Origin: Blastochloris tepida
GTDB taxonomy: Bacteria > Pseudomonadota > Alphaproteobacteria > Rhizobiales > Xanthobacteraceae
Reading direction: 5' to 3'
Length of the DNA: 64,000 nt
Assembly (NCBI RefSeq): GCF_003966715.1
Contig: NZ_AP018907.1
Location: 2,034,001 to 2,098,000 of the forward strand
Shown here: positions 46,338 to 56,661 of the stretch, piece by piece
How the letters are laid out: every line of letters starts with the position of its first letter
Numbering within the stretch: the stretch's first letter is position 1
Translations under genes and position numbers: made by a program
Notes under the pieces: model-generated
What the model was told of the DNA's origin: nothing
Seen by the model: only the letters and a program-made list of their open reading frames with translations
The model's database searches: none

Positions 46338-47510
46338 TCAGGCAGCCTTCCCTTGCCTGTTAGCTAGAGCGCCCACCACGGTCTGCCAGACGCCGATCGC
46401 GCGATCGATTTCCGCTTCCGTGGTGGCGGGGCCCACGGAAAAACGCAAGGTGGACCCGGCCAATTCCGGAAAGCCCATGGCCGCGACCACCGGCGATGCA
46501 GCCACCTTGCCAGATGAGCAGGCCGAGCCCGCCGAGATGGCGACGCCGTTCAGATCAAAGGCGATCACCGCGGTCTCGGCGGCGAGCCCCGCCAGGGCTA
46601 CCGCCAGCGTGTTCGGCAGGCGCGGCGCCTCGGCGCCCAATTCGACAGCAAATGGCGCAATCCTGTGCAGCCCCTCAGCGAGGCGGGTCCGCAGCCCGGA
46701 CATCCGCGCGGCCGCCGCCGGCAGGCTGGCCACCGCCGCGGCCGCTGCTGCGCCGAAGCCGGCGATGGCCGGCACCGCCTCGGTACCGGCTCGCACGCCG
46801 CGTTCCTGGCCGCCGCCGGCGATCAGCGGCGCCGCGAGATGGCTGATGCGCGGCCCCAGCACCAGCGCCCCCGCCCCCTTGGGGCCGCCGGCCTTGTGGC
46901 TGGACAGCGTCACCAGGTCGGCATCGAGGGCGCGGACATCCAGCGGAATCCGGCCCAGCGCCTGCACCGCATCGACATGAACAAGCCCGCCCGCGGCATG
47001 GACACGCTCGGCAATGCCCGCAACCGGCTGGATGACCCCGGTCTCGTTGTTGGCGAGCATCACCGACACCAGCGGCCGGCGGCAGCCCTTTTCGGCAAGG
47101 CGCGCCAGTGCGCCCTCGACCGCTGCGACCTCGACCACGCCCGCCCGGTCGACCGCGGCAGTCTCGACCGGCAGCGCTCCAAAGCGGTGGCCGCGCAGAA
47201 CCGAGGGGTGCTCGATCGCCGAGACCACCAGCCCATCGCGCGGGGCGGCGTCATCGGCGGTCTCGATCGCAGGCGTGAGCGCCAGGGCATTGGCCTCGGT
47301 GGCACCGGAGGTGAAGACGATCTGGCGCGGGGTGGCGCCGACGGCGGCTGCGACCTCGGCGCGGGCGCGCTCGACCAAAGCGCGGGCCTCGCGGCCCTCC
47401 GCATGGACGGACGAGGGATTGCCGGCGTCGAGGGCAGCCAGCACCGCCGCCCTTGCCGCCTCATGCAGCGGCGCCGTGGCATTCCAGTCGAGATAGGCCC
47501 GCTCGGCCAC
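46338..47510 (-). CDS. NifS/IscS-type (group I) cysteine desulfurase
   Basis: First gene of the operon, 390 aa. It differs from SufS: the start AYLDWNATAPLHEAARAAVL, TSGATEANALAL, the PLP Lys in SSHKAGGPKGAGAL and the flexible-loop Cys in SAGSACSSGKVAASP. Two desulfurases of different groups in one operon is a known arrangement in alphaproteobacteria. The promoter with an Irr-type box lies 120 bp upstream. An iscS-like name is possible but not certain. Confidence 0.92.
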   Translation of the reverse strand: MAERAYLDWNATAPLHEAARAAVLAALDAGNPSSVHAEGREARALVERARAEVAAAVGATPRQIVFTSGATEANALALTPAIETADDAAPRDGLVVSAIEHPSVLRGHRFGALPVETAAVDRAGVVEVAAVEGALARLAEKGCRRPLVSVMLANNETGVIQPVAGIAERVHAAGGLVHVDAVQALGRIPLDVRALDADLVTLSSHKAGGPKGAGALVLGPRISHLAAPLIAGGGQERGVRAGTEAVPAIAGFGAAAAAAVASLPAAAARMSGLRTRLAEGLHRIAPFAVELGAEAPRLPNTLAVALAGLAAETAVIAFDLNGVAISAGSACSSGKVAASPVVAAMGFPELAGSTLRFSVGPATTEAEIDRAIGVWQTVVGALANRQGKAA

Positions 47511-47629
47511 CTGGGTTGTCGCTCCGTCGCTGGCGTGTTCGAAAAGCTTGAAATCCGAGTCCGATCTGCCTTACAGGAGTAGCAGGTCCCGAGCCATCTG
47601 TGCACGCCATGCGGCGCCGCGCGGGTTGA

Positions 47630-47675
47630 GTTTAGAACTATTCTAAACAATAGGATTTCGGCCGGTCTACGTCAA
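47630..47675 (-). promoter_or_regulatory. suf operon promoter with Irr-type iron box
   Basis: On the minus strand TTGACG (47675-47670) and TATTGT (47652-47647) are 17 bp apart, a good sigma-70 promoter. Overlapping the -10 is the perfect palindrome GTTTAGAACTATTCTAAAC (47630-47648), which fits the iron-control element TTTAGAA-N3-TTCTAAA that I recall for the heme-responsive regulator Irr. Its position suggests repression, presumably under iron limitation; RirA or IscR control cannot be excluded. Confidence 0.8.
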
Positions 47676-47741
47676 GAGAATGGGGCTCCCGCCGGCCCGC
47701 ACTGCCGGGCTGAGCCGGCTTCCGTTCAAGGTTCCTTGCAC

Positions 47742-48395
47742 ATGCCTGAAGTGGTGTTCGCCGGTCCGGCCGGCCGTATCGAAGGCCGGTTTCATCCTGC
47801 CAAATCCCGCAGTGCGCCGATCGCGGTGGTGCTTCATCCCCACCCGCAATTCGGCGGGACGATGAACAACCCGGTCGTCTACCAGCTCTATTACCTGTTC
47901 GCCGAGCGGGGCATGAGCGTGCTGCGGTTCAATTTCCGCGGCGTCGGCCGCTCGCAGGGCTCGTTCGACCACGGCCAGGGCGAGCTGTCGGACGCGGCCT
48001 CCGCCCTCGATTGGGTGCAGTCGATCAATCCCGACGCGCGCACCTGCTGGATCGCCGGCGTGTCGTTCGGCTCGTGGATCGGCATGCAGCTCTTGATGCG
48101 CCGGCCGGAGGTCGAGGGCTTCATCTCGATCGCCGCCATGGCCAACATCTACGACTTCTCCTTCCTCGCCCCCTGCCCGTCCTCGGGCCTGTTCGTCCAT
48201 GGCGAGAAGGACTCGGTGACGCCGGTCACCGCGGTGCAGGGCCTCGTCGAGAAGCTCAAGACCCAGAAGGGCATCGTCATCGAGCAGAAGGTGATTCCCG
48301 GTGCCAATCACTTTTTCGAGGGCAAGGTCGAGGAGCTGATCGGCACGGTCGGCGACTATCTCGACCGGCGCATCGCCGCCAAGCGCGAGAAATAG
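47742..48395 (+). CDS. Alpha/beta hydrolase family protein
   Basis: Protein of 217 aa. The hydrolase fold shows in VVLHPHPQFGGTMNNPVVYQL, FRFNFRGVGRSQGSFD-like sequence (LRFNFRGVGRSQGSFDHG), the nucleophile elbow GVSFGSW (Ser in G-x-S-x-G-like), GEKDSVTP (acid) and GANHFFEGK (His). This matches the COG2945-type small hydrolases of unknown substrate. It is divergent from the suf operon. A TTG two codons upstream could be an alternative start. Confidence 0.87.
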   Translation: MPEVVFAGPAGRIEGRFHPAKSRSAPIAVVLHPHPQFGGTMNNPVVYQLYYLFAERGMSVLRFNFRGVGRSQGSFDHGQGELSDAASALDWVQSINPDARTCWIAGVSFGSWIGMQLLMRRPEVEGFISIAAMANIYDFSFLAPCPSSGLFVHGEKDSVTPVTAVQGLVEKLKTQKGIVIEQKVIPGANHFFEGKVEELIGTVGDYLDRRIAAKREK

Positions 48396-48453
48396 GCGCC
48401 GGCAGGACGTATTCTCCTGTCCGGTGGGCTCCCGGCGTTGCGATGTCCGTAAT

Positions 48454-49611
48454 CTACGGCCGCACCACCACGCCGCCGGTCATCGGCACCGGCACGCCGG
48501 TGGTCGAGGGATAAGACAGCGGCAGCCCGTCGAGCGCGCGCACGGCGAGGAAGGCGAACGCCTGCGCCTCCAGATGATCGCCCGACCACCCCACCCGCTC
48601 GGCCACCTCGACGCGGGCCGGCGCCAGCCGCTCGGCCAGCATGCGCATCAGCGTCGGGTTGCGGGCGCCGCCGCCGGCAACGATCCAGCATTTCGGCGGG
48701 CGCTTCAGGTGCGGCACGATGCGCGCCACCGCGGCGGCGGTGAAGGCGGTGAGCGTCGCCGCCCCGTCCTCCAGGCTCGCGCGGTCGAGCCCGCCATGAA
48801 CCTTGGCCGCGGCCTTGAAGGCGTTGCGGTCGAGCGACTTGGGCGGCGGCAGCGTGAAGAAGCGCATGCCGAGCAGCCGGCGCACCGCGTCCTCGTCCAC
48901 CTTGCCGGCCGCCGCCAGCTCGCCGCCGGCATCCATCGCCGCGCCGGTGCGGCTGGCGACGAAATCGTCGATCAGCGCATTGCCGGGCCCGACGTCGCAG
49001 GCGACCGGGTCGGCCTCGCCGTCGATCACCGTGACATTGGCCACGCCGCCGATATTGAGCACCGCCAGCGGCTGCGGCCGGTGCAGCACGCCGGCCATGG
49101 CGCGGTGGAACACCGGCACGAAGGGCGCACCCTGGCCGCCGCCGACGACGTCGGCGGCGCGGAAGTCGTAGACCACCGGCACATTCAGCCGCCGCGCCAG
49201 CGCCAGCCCGTCGCCGAGCTGCACGGTCAGCCCCACCTCGGGCCGGTGCAGCACGGTCTGACCATGGAAGCCGACCACATCGACCGGCGGCGCGGCGAAG
49301 CTGCCGCCGTCGAGCGGCATCCAGCTGCGGTTGGCCTCGCGCCACGCCTCCACCGCCTCGGCATTGGCGTTGGTGACGATGGCCTCGGCCTCGGCCAGCA
49401 CGCCCGGACGGGCGGTGCGTTCGGCGAGGATTTCTGCATCGTCAAGCGCCGCCCGCAGCACGGCGCGCTCGGCCCCCGTGAACGGGCGGTAGCCGGTCGG
49501 GCCGAACGCCAGAATGCGCTCGCCGTCGGTGGCGAGATAGGCGACGTCAACGCCATCGAGCGAGGTCCCGCTCATCAGGCCAAGCGCTCCGCGGACTTTC
49601 AAGGCCGGCAT
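48454..49611 (-). CDS. anmK: Anhydro-N-acetylmuramic acid kinase
   Basis: Phosphorylates 1,6-anhydro-MurNAc during cell-wall recycling; 385 aa as expected. Signatures: GLMSGTSLDGVDVAYLATDG, GFHGQTVLHRPEVGLTVQLGDG, NIGGVANVTVID, CDVGPGNALIDDFV and ARNPTLMRML. It is convergent with the hydrolase and divergent from tyrS (63 bp). Confidence 0.95.
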   Translation of the reverse strand: MPALKVRGALGLMSGTSLDGVDVAYLATDGERILAFGPTGYRPFTGAERAVLRAALDDAEILAERTARPGVLAEAEAIVTNANAEAVEAWREANRSWMPLDGGSFAAPPVDVVGFHGQTVLHRPEVGLTVQLGDGLALARRLNVPVVYDFRAADVVGGGQGAPFVPVFHRAMAGVLHRPQPLAVLNIGGVANVTVIDGEADPVACDVGPGNALIDDFVASRTGAAMDAGGELAAAGKVDEDAVRRLLGMRFFTLPPPKSLDRNAFKAAAKVHGGLDRASLEDGAATLTAFTAAAVARIVPHLKRPPKCWIVAGGGARNPTLMRMLAERLAPARVEVAERVGWSGDHLEAQAFAFLAVRALDGLPLSYPSTTGVPVPMTGGVVVRP

Positions 49612-49674
49612 TTCCCGTTGAATCCCCCTCCGGGCCTGTTACACCCACCCGGTCCGCCGAACCACTGCTGAGCG

Positions 49675-50931
49675 ATGATGACCACCTACACCAGCGATTT
49701 CCTGCACGTCCTGTCGACCCGCGGCTTCATCAACCAGATTTCCGACCCGTCCGGCCTCGACCAGGCTGCGCGGGACGGCCGGGTGGTCGCCTATGTCGGC
49801 TATGACTGCACCGGCCCCTCGCTGCATGTCGGGCACCTTCTCTCCATCATGATGCTGCACTGGCTGCAGCAGACCGGCCAGAAGCCGATCGCGCTGATGG
49901 GCGGCGGCACCACCCGCGTCGGCGACCCCTCCGGCAAGGACGAGGCCCGGCGAATCCTGACCTATGACCAGATCGAGGCCAACAAGGAAAGCCTCAAGAC
50001 GGTGTTCTCGCGCTTCATCACCTTCGGCGCGGGCCGGAATGACGCGCTGATGATCGACAATGCCGAGTGGCTGGCCTCGCTGAACTACATCGAGTTCCTG
50101 CGCGAGGTCGGCCGCCACTTCTCGATCAACCGCATGCTGACCTTCGATTCGGTGAAGATGCGGCTGGAGCGCGAGCAGGAACTGTCGTTCCTGGAGTTCA
50201 ACTACTCCATCCTGCAGGCCTACGATTTCGTCGAGCTCTACAAGCGCACCGGCTGCATCCTGCAGATGGGCGGCTCCGACCAGTGGGGCAACATCGTCTC
50301 GGGCATCGATCTCGGCCGGCGCATGGGCACCTCCCAGCTCTATGCCCTCACCTGCCCGCTGATCACCACCGCCTCGGGCGCCAAGATGGGCAAGACCGCC
50401 GAGGGCGCGGTCTGGCTCAACGCCGACATGCGCAGCCCGTACGAATACTGGCAGTTCTGGCGCAACACCGAGGACGCCGACGTGCCGCGCTTCCTCAAGC
50501 TGTTCACCATCTTGCCGCTCACCGAGGTCGGCCGGCTGGCTTCGCTCAAGGACGCCGAGATCAACGAGGCGAAGAAGATTCTCGCCACCGAGGCCACCGC
50601 CCTGCTGCACGGACGCGAAGCGGCGGAAGCCGCCGCCGAGACCGCGCGCCGCACTTTCGAGGAAGGCGCGCTGGCCGAGACGCTGCCGACCGTCGAGATC
50701 GCCGGAAGCCGGCTGGCGGAGGGACTCGGCGTGCTCGCCGCCTTCGTCGAGGCCGGGCTCGTCGCCTCCAACGGCGAGGCGCGCCGCCAAGTCAAAGGCG
50801 GCGGGCTCAAGGTCAATGACGTGACGGTGGAGGACGAGCGTGCGGTGCTGGGCGAGAGCGATCTTGCCGGCGGCGGGGTGATCAAGCTGTCGCTCGGCAA
50901 GAAGCGCCACGTACTGCTGAAGCCGGTGTAA
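49675..50931 (+). CDS. tyrS: Tyrosyl-tRNA synthetase
   Basis: Class I synthetase of 418 aa. The HIGH motif appears as HVGHLLS (about residue 45), the tyrosine pocket as YDCTGPSLH and [21 protein letters not shown], and the KMSKS loop as [11 protein letters not shown]-terminal S4-like domain ([23 protein letters not shown]) binds tRNA. Two adjacent ATGs begin the gene. Confidence 0.97.
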   Translation: MMTTYTSDFLHVLSTRGFINQISDPSGLDQAARDGRVVAYVGYDCTGPSLHVGHLLSIMMLHWLQQTGQKPIALMGGGTTRVGDPSGKDEARRILTYDQIEANKESLKTVFSRFITFGAGRNDALMIDNAEWLASLNYIEFLREVGRHFSINRMLTFDSVKMRLEREQELSFLEFNYSILQAYDFVELYKRTGCILQMGGSDQWGNIVSGIDLGRRMGTSQLYALTCPLITTASGAKMGKTAEGAVWLNADMRSPYEYWQFWRNTEDADVPRFLKLFTILPLTEVGRLASLKDAEINEAKKILATEATALLHGREAAEAAAETARRTFEEGALAETLPTVEIAGSRLAEGLGVLAAFVEAGLVASNGEARRQVKGGGLKVNDVTVEDERAVLGESDLAGGGVIKLSLGKKRHVLLKPV

Positions 50932-51056
50932 TTTGCTCGCGCGTCGTCGTCCCGGGCAAGCAGCGAAGCTGCGCGACCCGGGACCGTGCGCAGAAAAGAC
51001 ACCCCTTCCGGATGACGATCCCGGCTCTCGGCTTCGCCTCGGCCGGGATGACAGTC
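50932..51056. repeat. REP-like repeat between tyrS and recJ
   Basis: CGTCCCGGGCAAGC ... GACCCGGGACCGTGCGCAGAA and a second CCCGGCT...CCGGGATGAC stem fill the space between the convergent genes. A related block flanks the other side of recJ (52866-53022). It may serve as a bidirectional terminator. Confidence 0.6.
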
Positions 51057-52865
51057 TCACCGCACGGGCTCGGCCGCGTCGAGAATCTTGAGCTGCACCC
51101 GCTCGCGGGCCTGCCAGCGGTCGAGGCTGAGTGTTCCTGCGACATGCAGGCTCTGGCCGCGTGCGGCCAGGAGCAGCCGGCCGACCGGCTCGTTCGCCAC
51201 CCGGAAGGCAACCGCGTCGACCGTCGCGCCGTCCGGCGCCCGGAGGCGCGCCCGCAGATGATCGGCGCCGAAGGTCTCGGCATGGGCCACGGTGTGTGCG
51301 GGCAGCGCGAACACCGGCTCGGGATTGCCGGCGCCGAACGGGCCGCCGCGCTCGATCGACGCCACCAGTTCGGGACCGGCGCCGCCGGCCGTCAGCGCGC
51401 CGTCGATCAGCAGCGCATCGCGCGCCCGTGCCGCCGCCACCTCGCCGGCAAGCCGCTCTTCGAGAAAGGCGCGCAGGGCGCCGAGTTGTTCGCGGGCGAT
51501 GGTGAGCCCCGCCGCCATGGCGTGGCCGCCGCCCTTCACCGCGATGCCGGCCTCGACCGCCGCCCGCACGGCCTTGCCGAGATCGACGCCTGAGATCGAG
51601 CGGCCCGAGCCGGTACCCTGCCCGTTCGCCCCCCAGGCGATGGCGATCGCCGGCCGGCCGAGCTTCTCCTTCAGCCGCGCTGCCACCAGCCCCATCACGC
51701 CGGGGTGCCAGCGCTCGGCGGCGACCACCGCCACCGGCGGCCCCTCCTTCAGCCCCATCGCCGCCAGCGCCTCGGCTTCGGCCTCGGCCACGGTCGCCTG
51801 CTCGATGGCTTGGCGCTCGGCGTTCAGCCGGTCGAGCTCGGCGGCGATGCGCCGCGCCTCGATGTCGTCGGCGGTGGCGAGCAGCCGGGCGCCGAGCCCG
51901 GCATCGCCGATGCGGCCGCCGGCATTGATGCGCGGCCCCAACAGGAAGCCAAGGTGCCAGGGCTTGGGCGGCCCTTCCAACCGCGCCACGTCCATCAGCG
52001 CGACAAGGCCCGGCCGGCTGCGCCGCCGCATGGCGAGAAGCCCCTTGGCGACATAGGCGCGGTTGAGCCCCTTGAGCGGCACCACGTCGGCCACCGTGCC
52101 GAGCGCCACCAGATCGACGAGGCCGATCAGATCGGGCTCCGGCCGCGCCGCGCTCCAGAAGCCGGACTGGCGCAGCACCCGCGCGGTGGCGATCACGGTC
52201 AGGAACACCAGCCCGACCGCGGCGAGGTGGCCGAGGCCGGAAAGATCGTCGTCGCGGTTGGGATTGACGATGGCTGCGGCCGGCGGCAGCGCGCCGGCCA
52301 CCTGATGGTGGTCGATCACCACCACGTCGAGGCCGAGCTTTCGCGCCTCTTCGAGGGGCTCCAGGCTGGTGGTGCCGCAATCGACGGTGACGAGCAGCGT
52401 CACCCCGCGCGCGGCGAGGCGGCGGATCGCCTCGGCATTCGGCCCGTAGCCCTCGAACAGCCGGTCGGGAATGTGGACGAGGGGATAGAGCCCGGCGGCC
52501 CGCAGGAACAGCGTCAGCAACGCGGCACTTGCCGCGCCATCGACGTCATAGTCGCCGAACACCGCCACCGTCTCGCCCCTCCGGCAGGCCGCGGCGAGGC
52601 GCGCAGCCGCCGCCGCCATGTCGGTGACGGTGTCGGGGTCGGGCATCAGGTTGCGGAGCGACGGGTCGAGGTGATCCTCCACCTCGTCGAGGCCGACGCC
52701 GCGCCCGGCCAGCACGCGGGCCAACAGATCGGGCAGGCCATGGCGCTGGGCGATCGCCAGCGCCGTCGCCTCGCCGGTGGCGTTCAGCCGCGCCTGCCAC
52801 GGCCGTCCGGCGGCCGAGCAGGTGACGTTGAGAAAGGCACGGCGGGACGATGGCAGCTCAGTCAT
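51057..52865 (-). CDS. recJ: Single-stranded-DNA exonuclease RecJ
   Basis: 5'-3' exonuclease of DNA repair, 602 aa. The DHH-family motifs are FGDYDVDGAASAAL, TVDCGTTS, VIDHHQVAG (the DHH), VGLVFL and GPRINAGGRIG, followed by DHHA1 GGHAMAAGLTI and the C-terminal RecJ OB domain (DHLRARLRAPDG). It is convergent with tyrS. Confidence 0.96.
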   Translation of the reverse strand: MTELPSSRRAFLNVTCSAAGRPWQARLNATGEATALAIAQRHGLPDLLARVLAGRGVGLDEVEDHLDPSLRNLMPDPDTVTDMAAAAARLAAACRRGETVAVFGDYDVDGAASAALLTLFLRAAGLYPLVHIPDRLFEGYGPNAEAIRRLAARGVTLLVTVDCGTTSLEPLEEARKLGLDVVVIDHHQVAGALPPAAAIVNPNRDDDLSGLGHLAAVGLVFLTVIATARVLRQSGFWSAARPEPDLIGLVDLVALGTVADVVPLKGLNRAYVAKGLLAMRRRSRPGLVALMDVARLEGPPKPWHLGFLLGPRINAGGRIGDAGLGARLLATADDIEARRIAAELDRLNAERQAIEQATVAEAEAEALAAMGLKEGPPVAVVAAERWHPGVMGLVAARLKEKLGRPAIAIAWGANGQGTGSGRSISGVDLGKAVRAAVEAGIAVKGGGHAMAAGLTIAREQLGALRAFLEERLAGEVAAARARDALLIDGALTAGGAGPELVASIERGGPFGAGNPEPVFALPAHTVAHAETFGADHLRARLRAPDGATVDAVAFRVANEPVGRLLLAARGQSLHVAGTLSLDRWQARERVQLKILDAAEPVR

Positions 52866-53022
52866 TCCGTATCGCTGGCGCGCCGCCGTTCATCCTGTCT
52901 TCCCGGGCGAGCAAAGCGAGCCGGGATCGCGTGCAGAAGCAGAAAGAGCCGCTTCCTGCGGACGGTCCCGGCTCGCGCGGCTGCCGCCGCTTGGCCGGGA
53001 CGACGCCAACCGAAGTTGCCGC
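52866..53022. repeat. REP-like repeat upstream of recJ
   Basis: CTTCCCGGGCGAGCAAAGCG, GCCGGGATCGCGTGCAGAAG and GGTCCCGGCT...GGCCGGGACGACG form stems like those at 50932-51056. The recJ gene is therefore bracketed by related elements; the recJ promoter must lie in or near this one. Confidence 0.6.
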
Positions 53023-54069
53023 TCAATCCAGATGGAACTTATCGAGCTGGCGGTGCTCGGCATAGATGAAGCGGGTGGTGCCGGTGGCGGAGCGGTAGAC
53101 CACCGTCTCGGTCTCGATCAGATTGCCGCGGAACTTGACGCCGCGCAGCACCGGGCCGTCGGTGACGCCGGTGGCCGCCACCAGACAGTCGCCGCGAACC
53201 ATCTCGTGGGCTTCGTACTTCTTGTGCGGATCGGTGACGCCCATGCGCTCGGCGCGTTCGCGCTTGGCCTCGGTATCGAGCACCAGCCGGCCCTGCATCT
53301 GGCCGCCGATGCAGCGCAGCGCGGCGGCAGCGATGACGCCCTCGGGTGCCGCGCCGGTGCCGATATAGAGGTCGACGCCGGAGTCCGGCTTGGCGGTCGC
53401 CACCACGCCGGCCACGTCGCCGTCCGAGATCAGGTGAACCGACACCCCGGTGCGGCGCAGGGTGTTGATCAGTTCGGCGTGGCGCGGCCGGTCGAGCACC
53501 AGCGCGGTCAGTTCGCTGGGCTGCACGCCTTTGGCCTTGGCCAAAGAGTGGACGTTCTCTTCCGGCGACATGTCGAGATCGACCGTGCCGACCGGATAGC
53601 CCGGGCCGATGGCGATCTTGTCCATATAGACGTCGGGCGCGGCGAGCAGGGTGCCGTCCTCGGCCATGGCGATCACCGCGATGGCGCCGGGCGTGTTCTT
53701 GGCGCACATCGTGGTGCCTTCCAGCGGATCGACGGCGATGTCGACCTTGGGGCCGTGGCCGATGCCCACGGTTTCGCCGATGAACAGCATCGGCGCCTCG
53801 TCGCGCTCGCCCTCGCCGATACGCACGGTGCCGCGGATCGACAGCCGGTTGAGTTCGCGGCGCATGGCGTCCACCGCCGCCTGGTCGGCCGCCTTCTCAT
53901 TGCCGCGGCCTCGCCATCGGGCGGCCGACACCGCGGCGCGCTCGGTGACGCGGACAAGTTCGAGGGTCAGGATGCGTTCGAGAACCGGACTGGGCTTCAA
54001 GAGCGTCACCGGTCCGGCACTCGCACTCGCCGCACTCGCACTCATACTTGCAGTCGCAGACGTAGGCAT
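53023..54069 (-). CDS. glpX: Class II fructose-1,6-bisphosphatase
   Basis: GlpX-type phosphatase of 348 aa for gluconeogenesis, or the Calvin cycle if the host fixes CO2. Features: AADQAAVDAMR, GEGERDEAPMLFIGE, DIAVDPLEGTTMCA with the metal-binding Asp/Glu set, and GTGAAPEGVIAAAALRCIGGQMQGRL. An Ala/Ser-rich N-terminal tail (residues 1-20) is unusual but follows a GAGGGG site. It is 23 bp after the homoserine dehydrogenase gene. Confidence 0.95.
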   Translation of the reverse strand: MPTSATASMSASAASASAGPVTLLKPSPVLERILTLELVRVTERAAVSAARWRGRGNEKAADQAAVDAMRRELNRLSIRGTVRIGEGERDEAPMLFIGETVGIGHGPKVDIAVDPLEGTTMCAKNTPGAIAVIAMAEDGTLLAAPDVYMDKIAIGPGYPVGTVDLDMSPEENVHSLAKAKGVQPSELTALVLDRPRHAELINTLRRTGVSVHLISDGDVAGVVATAKPDSGVDLYIGTGAAPEGVIAAAALRCIGGQMQGRLVLDTEAKRERAERMGVTDPHKKYEAHEMVRGDCLVAATGVTDGPVLRGVKFRGNLIETETVVYRSATGTTRFIYAEHRQLDKFHLD

Positions 54070-54092
54070 GGCGCTGAACCCCTCGCTTGGCG

Positions 54093-55403
54093 TCAATTCT
54101 GCTCGATCCGAATGACTTGGGGCGAGCCGACGACGACGCCGTCCCGCTCGATGGCAGCGAGCGCGCGGCGGACGGCGTCCTCGCTGGTCGCATAGGTGAT
54201 CAGGACCACCGGAACCGGCGCGTCCGCGGAGGCCTGCGCCTCCCCGCGCGACCCGCGCCGCCGCTGCACGATGGATTCCAGAGAGATCATCTCGTCCGCC
54301 ATGCGGCGGGCGATGGTCGCCGCGGTGCCGGGCTTGTCGACGGCGGCGAGCCGTATGTAGTAGCCGCCGGCATGGTGCTGCATCGGCGCGCGCCGCGGGC
54401 GCACCAGCCGGTCGACCGAGCGGCCGAACGGGGCGATGCGGTCGCCGCGGGCGATATCGCACAGGTCCGACACCACCGCCGAGGCGGTGGCCGGCCCGCC
54501 GGCGCCCGGCCCGATCAGCGTCAGCGACACCGCGTCGCCGTCGATCTTGACGGCGTTGGTGACGCCGCCGACCTGGGCCAGCGGCGACTCCTTCGGCACC
54601 ATCGTCGGGTGGACGCGCTGCTCGATGCCCGAGTCGGTGCGCACCGCCACGCCGAGCAGCTTGACCCGGTAGCCGAGCTCGTCGGCCATCTCCAGATCGG
54701 CCAGCGAGATCGAGCGGACGCCCTCGACATAGACCGCGTCGCAGTCGATCTCGGTGCCGAAGGCGAGCGAAGTGAGGATGGCCAGCTTGTGGGCGGTGTC
54801 GAAGCCGTCGATGTCGAAGGCCGGGTTGGCCTCGGCATAGCCCAGGCGCTGGGCCTCCTTCAGGCAGTCCTCGAACGACAGCTTCTCGTCCAGCATCCGG
54901 GTGAGAATGTAGTTGCAGGTGCCGTTGAGGATGCCCCACACTCGGTCGATACGGTTGGCGACCAATCCCTCGCGCAGGGTCTTGATCACCGGGATACCGC
55001 CAGCCACCGCCGCCTCGAAATTGAAGGCGACGTTACGGTCCTCGGCGGCGCGCGCCAGCATCGCGCCATGACGGGCGATCAGCGCCTTGTTGGCGGTGAC
55101 CACGTGCTTTCCGGACTTCAGCGCGGTCTCGACCGTGGTCTTGGCCGGATCGCCCTCCCCGCCCATCAACTCGACCAGCACGTCGATCTCGGGATCGGCG
55201 GCGAGCGCGGTCGGGCTGTCCACCCAGCGCACCGTGGCGAGGTCGAGGTTCTTGTCCCTCACCTCCTTGGCGCAGACGGCGACCAGCTCGACCGGGCGGC
55301 CGGCCTTGGCGGCGAGCTTGGCCGCCTTGTCCTGGAGAATGCGAACGACGGACGACCCCACCGTGCCAAGCCCGGCGAGGCCAACCTTGAGAGAACCAGC
55401 CAT
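54093..55403 (-). CDS. hom: Homoserine dehydrogenase
   Basis: Reduces aspartate semialdehyde to homoserine for Met, Thr and Ile; 436 aa. Rossmann motif GLAGLGTVGSSVV, then ELMGG, TANKALIARHG, AGGIPVIKTLREGL, the signature GILNGTCNYILTRM and AFDIDGFDTAHKLAIL. A C-terminal ACT domain (GYYIRLAAVDKPGTAATIA) should bind a feedback effector. The ATG at 55403 was chosen over a longer frame to 55499. Confidence 0.97.
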   Translation of the reverse strand: MAGSLKVGLAGLGTVGSSVVRILQDKAAKLAAKAGRPVELVAVCAKEVRDKNLDLATVRWVDSPTALAADPEIDVLVELMGGEGDPAKTTVETALKSGKHVVTANKALIARHGAMLARAAEDRNVAFNFEAAVAGGIPVIKTLREGLVANRIDRVWGILNGTCNYILTRMLDEKLSFEDCLKEAQRLGYAEANPAFDIDGFDTAHKLAILTSLAFGTEIDCDAVYVEGVRSISLADLEMADELGYRVKLLGVAVRTDSGIEQRVHPTMVPKESPLAQVGGVTNAVKIDGDAVSLTLIGPGAGGPATASAVVSDLCDIARGDRIAPFGRSVDRLVRPRRAPMQHHAGGYYIRLAAVDKPGTAATIARRMADEMISLESIVQRRRGSRGEAQASADAPVPVVLITYATSEDAVRRALAAIERDGVVVGSPQVIRIEQN

Positions 55404-55443
55404 GGAAACGTCCGAATGGAAACGTCCGAAACGATGCAGCCGA

Positions 55444-56661
55444 TCAGGCGCGGGCGGCCAGGGGCACCACGTTGTGCAACGTCTTGTCCGCGGTTTCAAG
55501 GAAACGTCGCACGTTTCGCGCGGCTTGGCGAATGCGCTGCTCGTTTTCGACCATGGCGATGCGCACGAAGCCGTCGCCGTGCTCGCCGAAGCCGAGGCCG
55601 GGCGCCACCGCCACCTCCGCCTTCTCGATCAGGAGCTTCGAGAACTCGATCGAGCCGAGGCTGCGGAACGGCTCCGGGATCGGCACCCAGGCGAACATCG
55701 AGGCCGAGGGCGCCGGGATCTCCCAGCCTGCCCGCGCGAAGCTCTCGACCAGCGCCTCGCGGCGCTTCTTGTAGGTGTCGCGCATCTCGCGGATGCAGTC
55801 CTCCGGGCCGTTCAGCGCGGCGGTGGCCGCCACCTGCACCGGCGTGAAGGCGCCATAGTCGAGATAGGACTTCACCCGCCCCAACGCGCCGATCAGCCGC
55901 TCATTGCCGACCGCGAAGCCGATGCGCCAGCCGGCCATCGAGAAGGTCTTGGACATCGAGGTGAACTCGACCGTGACGTCCATGGCGCCCGGCACCTGCA
56001 GCACCGAGGGCGGCGGGTTGTCGTCGAAATAGACCTCGGCATAAGCGAGGTCCGACAGCACGAAGATGTCGTGCTTCTTCGCGAACGCCACGAGATCCTT
56101 GTAGAAATCGAGGCTGGCGACGTGCGCCGTCGGGTTCGACGGATAGCAGACCACGACCGCGATCGGCTTGGGGATCGAGTGGACGATGGCGCGCTCCAGC
56201 GCGCCGAAGAAGTCCGGCGTCGGCTCGCACGGCACCGAGCGGATGACGCCGCCGGCCATCAGGAAGCCGAAGGCGTGGATCGGGTAGCTCGGATTCGGCA
56301 CCAGCACCACGTCGCCCGGCGCGGTGATGGCCTGCGCCATGTTCGCGAAGCCTTCCTTGGAGCCCAGGGTGGCGACGACCTGACGGTCGGGATCGAGCTT
56401 CACGCCGAAGCGGCGCCCGTAATAGGCGGCCTGCGCCCGGCGCAGACCGGCAATGCCCTTGGAGGCGGAGTAGCGGTCGGTACGCGGCTTGCCGACCGTC
56501 TCCTTCAGCTTCTCGACCACATGGGCCGGAGCCGGCAGGTCGGGGTTGCCCATGCCGAGATCGATGATGTCGACGCCCGCGTTGCGAGCCGCCGCCTTCA
56601 CGCGGTTCACCTGCTCGAAGACGTAGGGCGGCAGACGGCGGATGCGGTAAAACTCTTCCAT
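55444..56661 (-). CDS. Class I/II aminotransferase, AlaC/LL-DAP aminotransferase-like
   Basis: PLP aminotransferase of 405 aa. Features: [78 protein letters not shown] and the PLP-Lys segment [18 protein letters not shown]. The start and motifs match AlaC-type transaminases, which make alanine from pyruvate and glutamate. It is 40 bp upstream of hom, so both may share a transcript. The start could be two codons earlier. Confidence 0.9.
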   Translation of the reverse strand: MEEFYRIRRLPPYVFEQVNRVKAAARNAGVDIIDLGMGNPDLPAPAHVVEKLKETVGKPRTDRYSASKGIAGLRRAQAAYYGRRFGVKLDPDRQVVATLGSKEGFANMAQAITAPGDVVLVPNPSYPIHAFGFLMAGGVIRSVPCEPTPDFFGALERAIVHSIPKPIAVVVCYPSNPTAHVASLDFYKDLVAFAKKHDIFVLSDLAYAEVYFDDNPPPSVLQVPGAMDVTVEFTSMSKTFSMAGWRIGFAVGNERLIGALGRVKSYLDYGAFTPVQVAATAALNGPEDCIREMRDTYKKRREALVESFARAGWEIPAPSASMFAWVPIPEPFRSLGSIEFSKLLIEKAEVAVAPGLGFGEHGDGFVRIAMVENEQRIRQAARNVRRFLETADKTLHNVVPLAARA

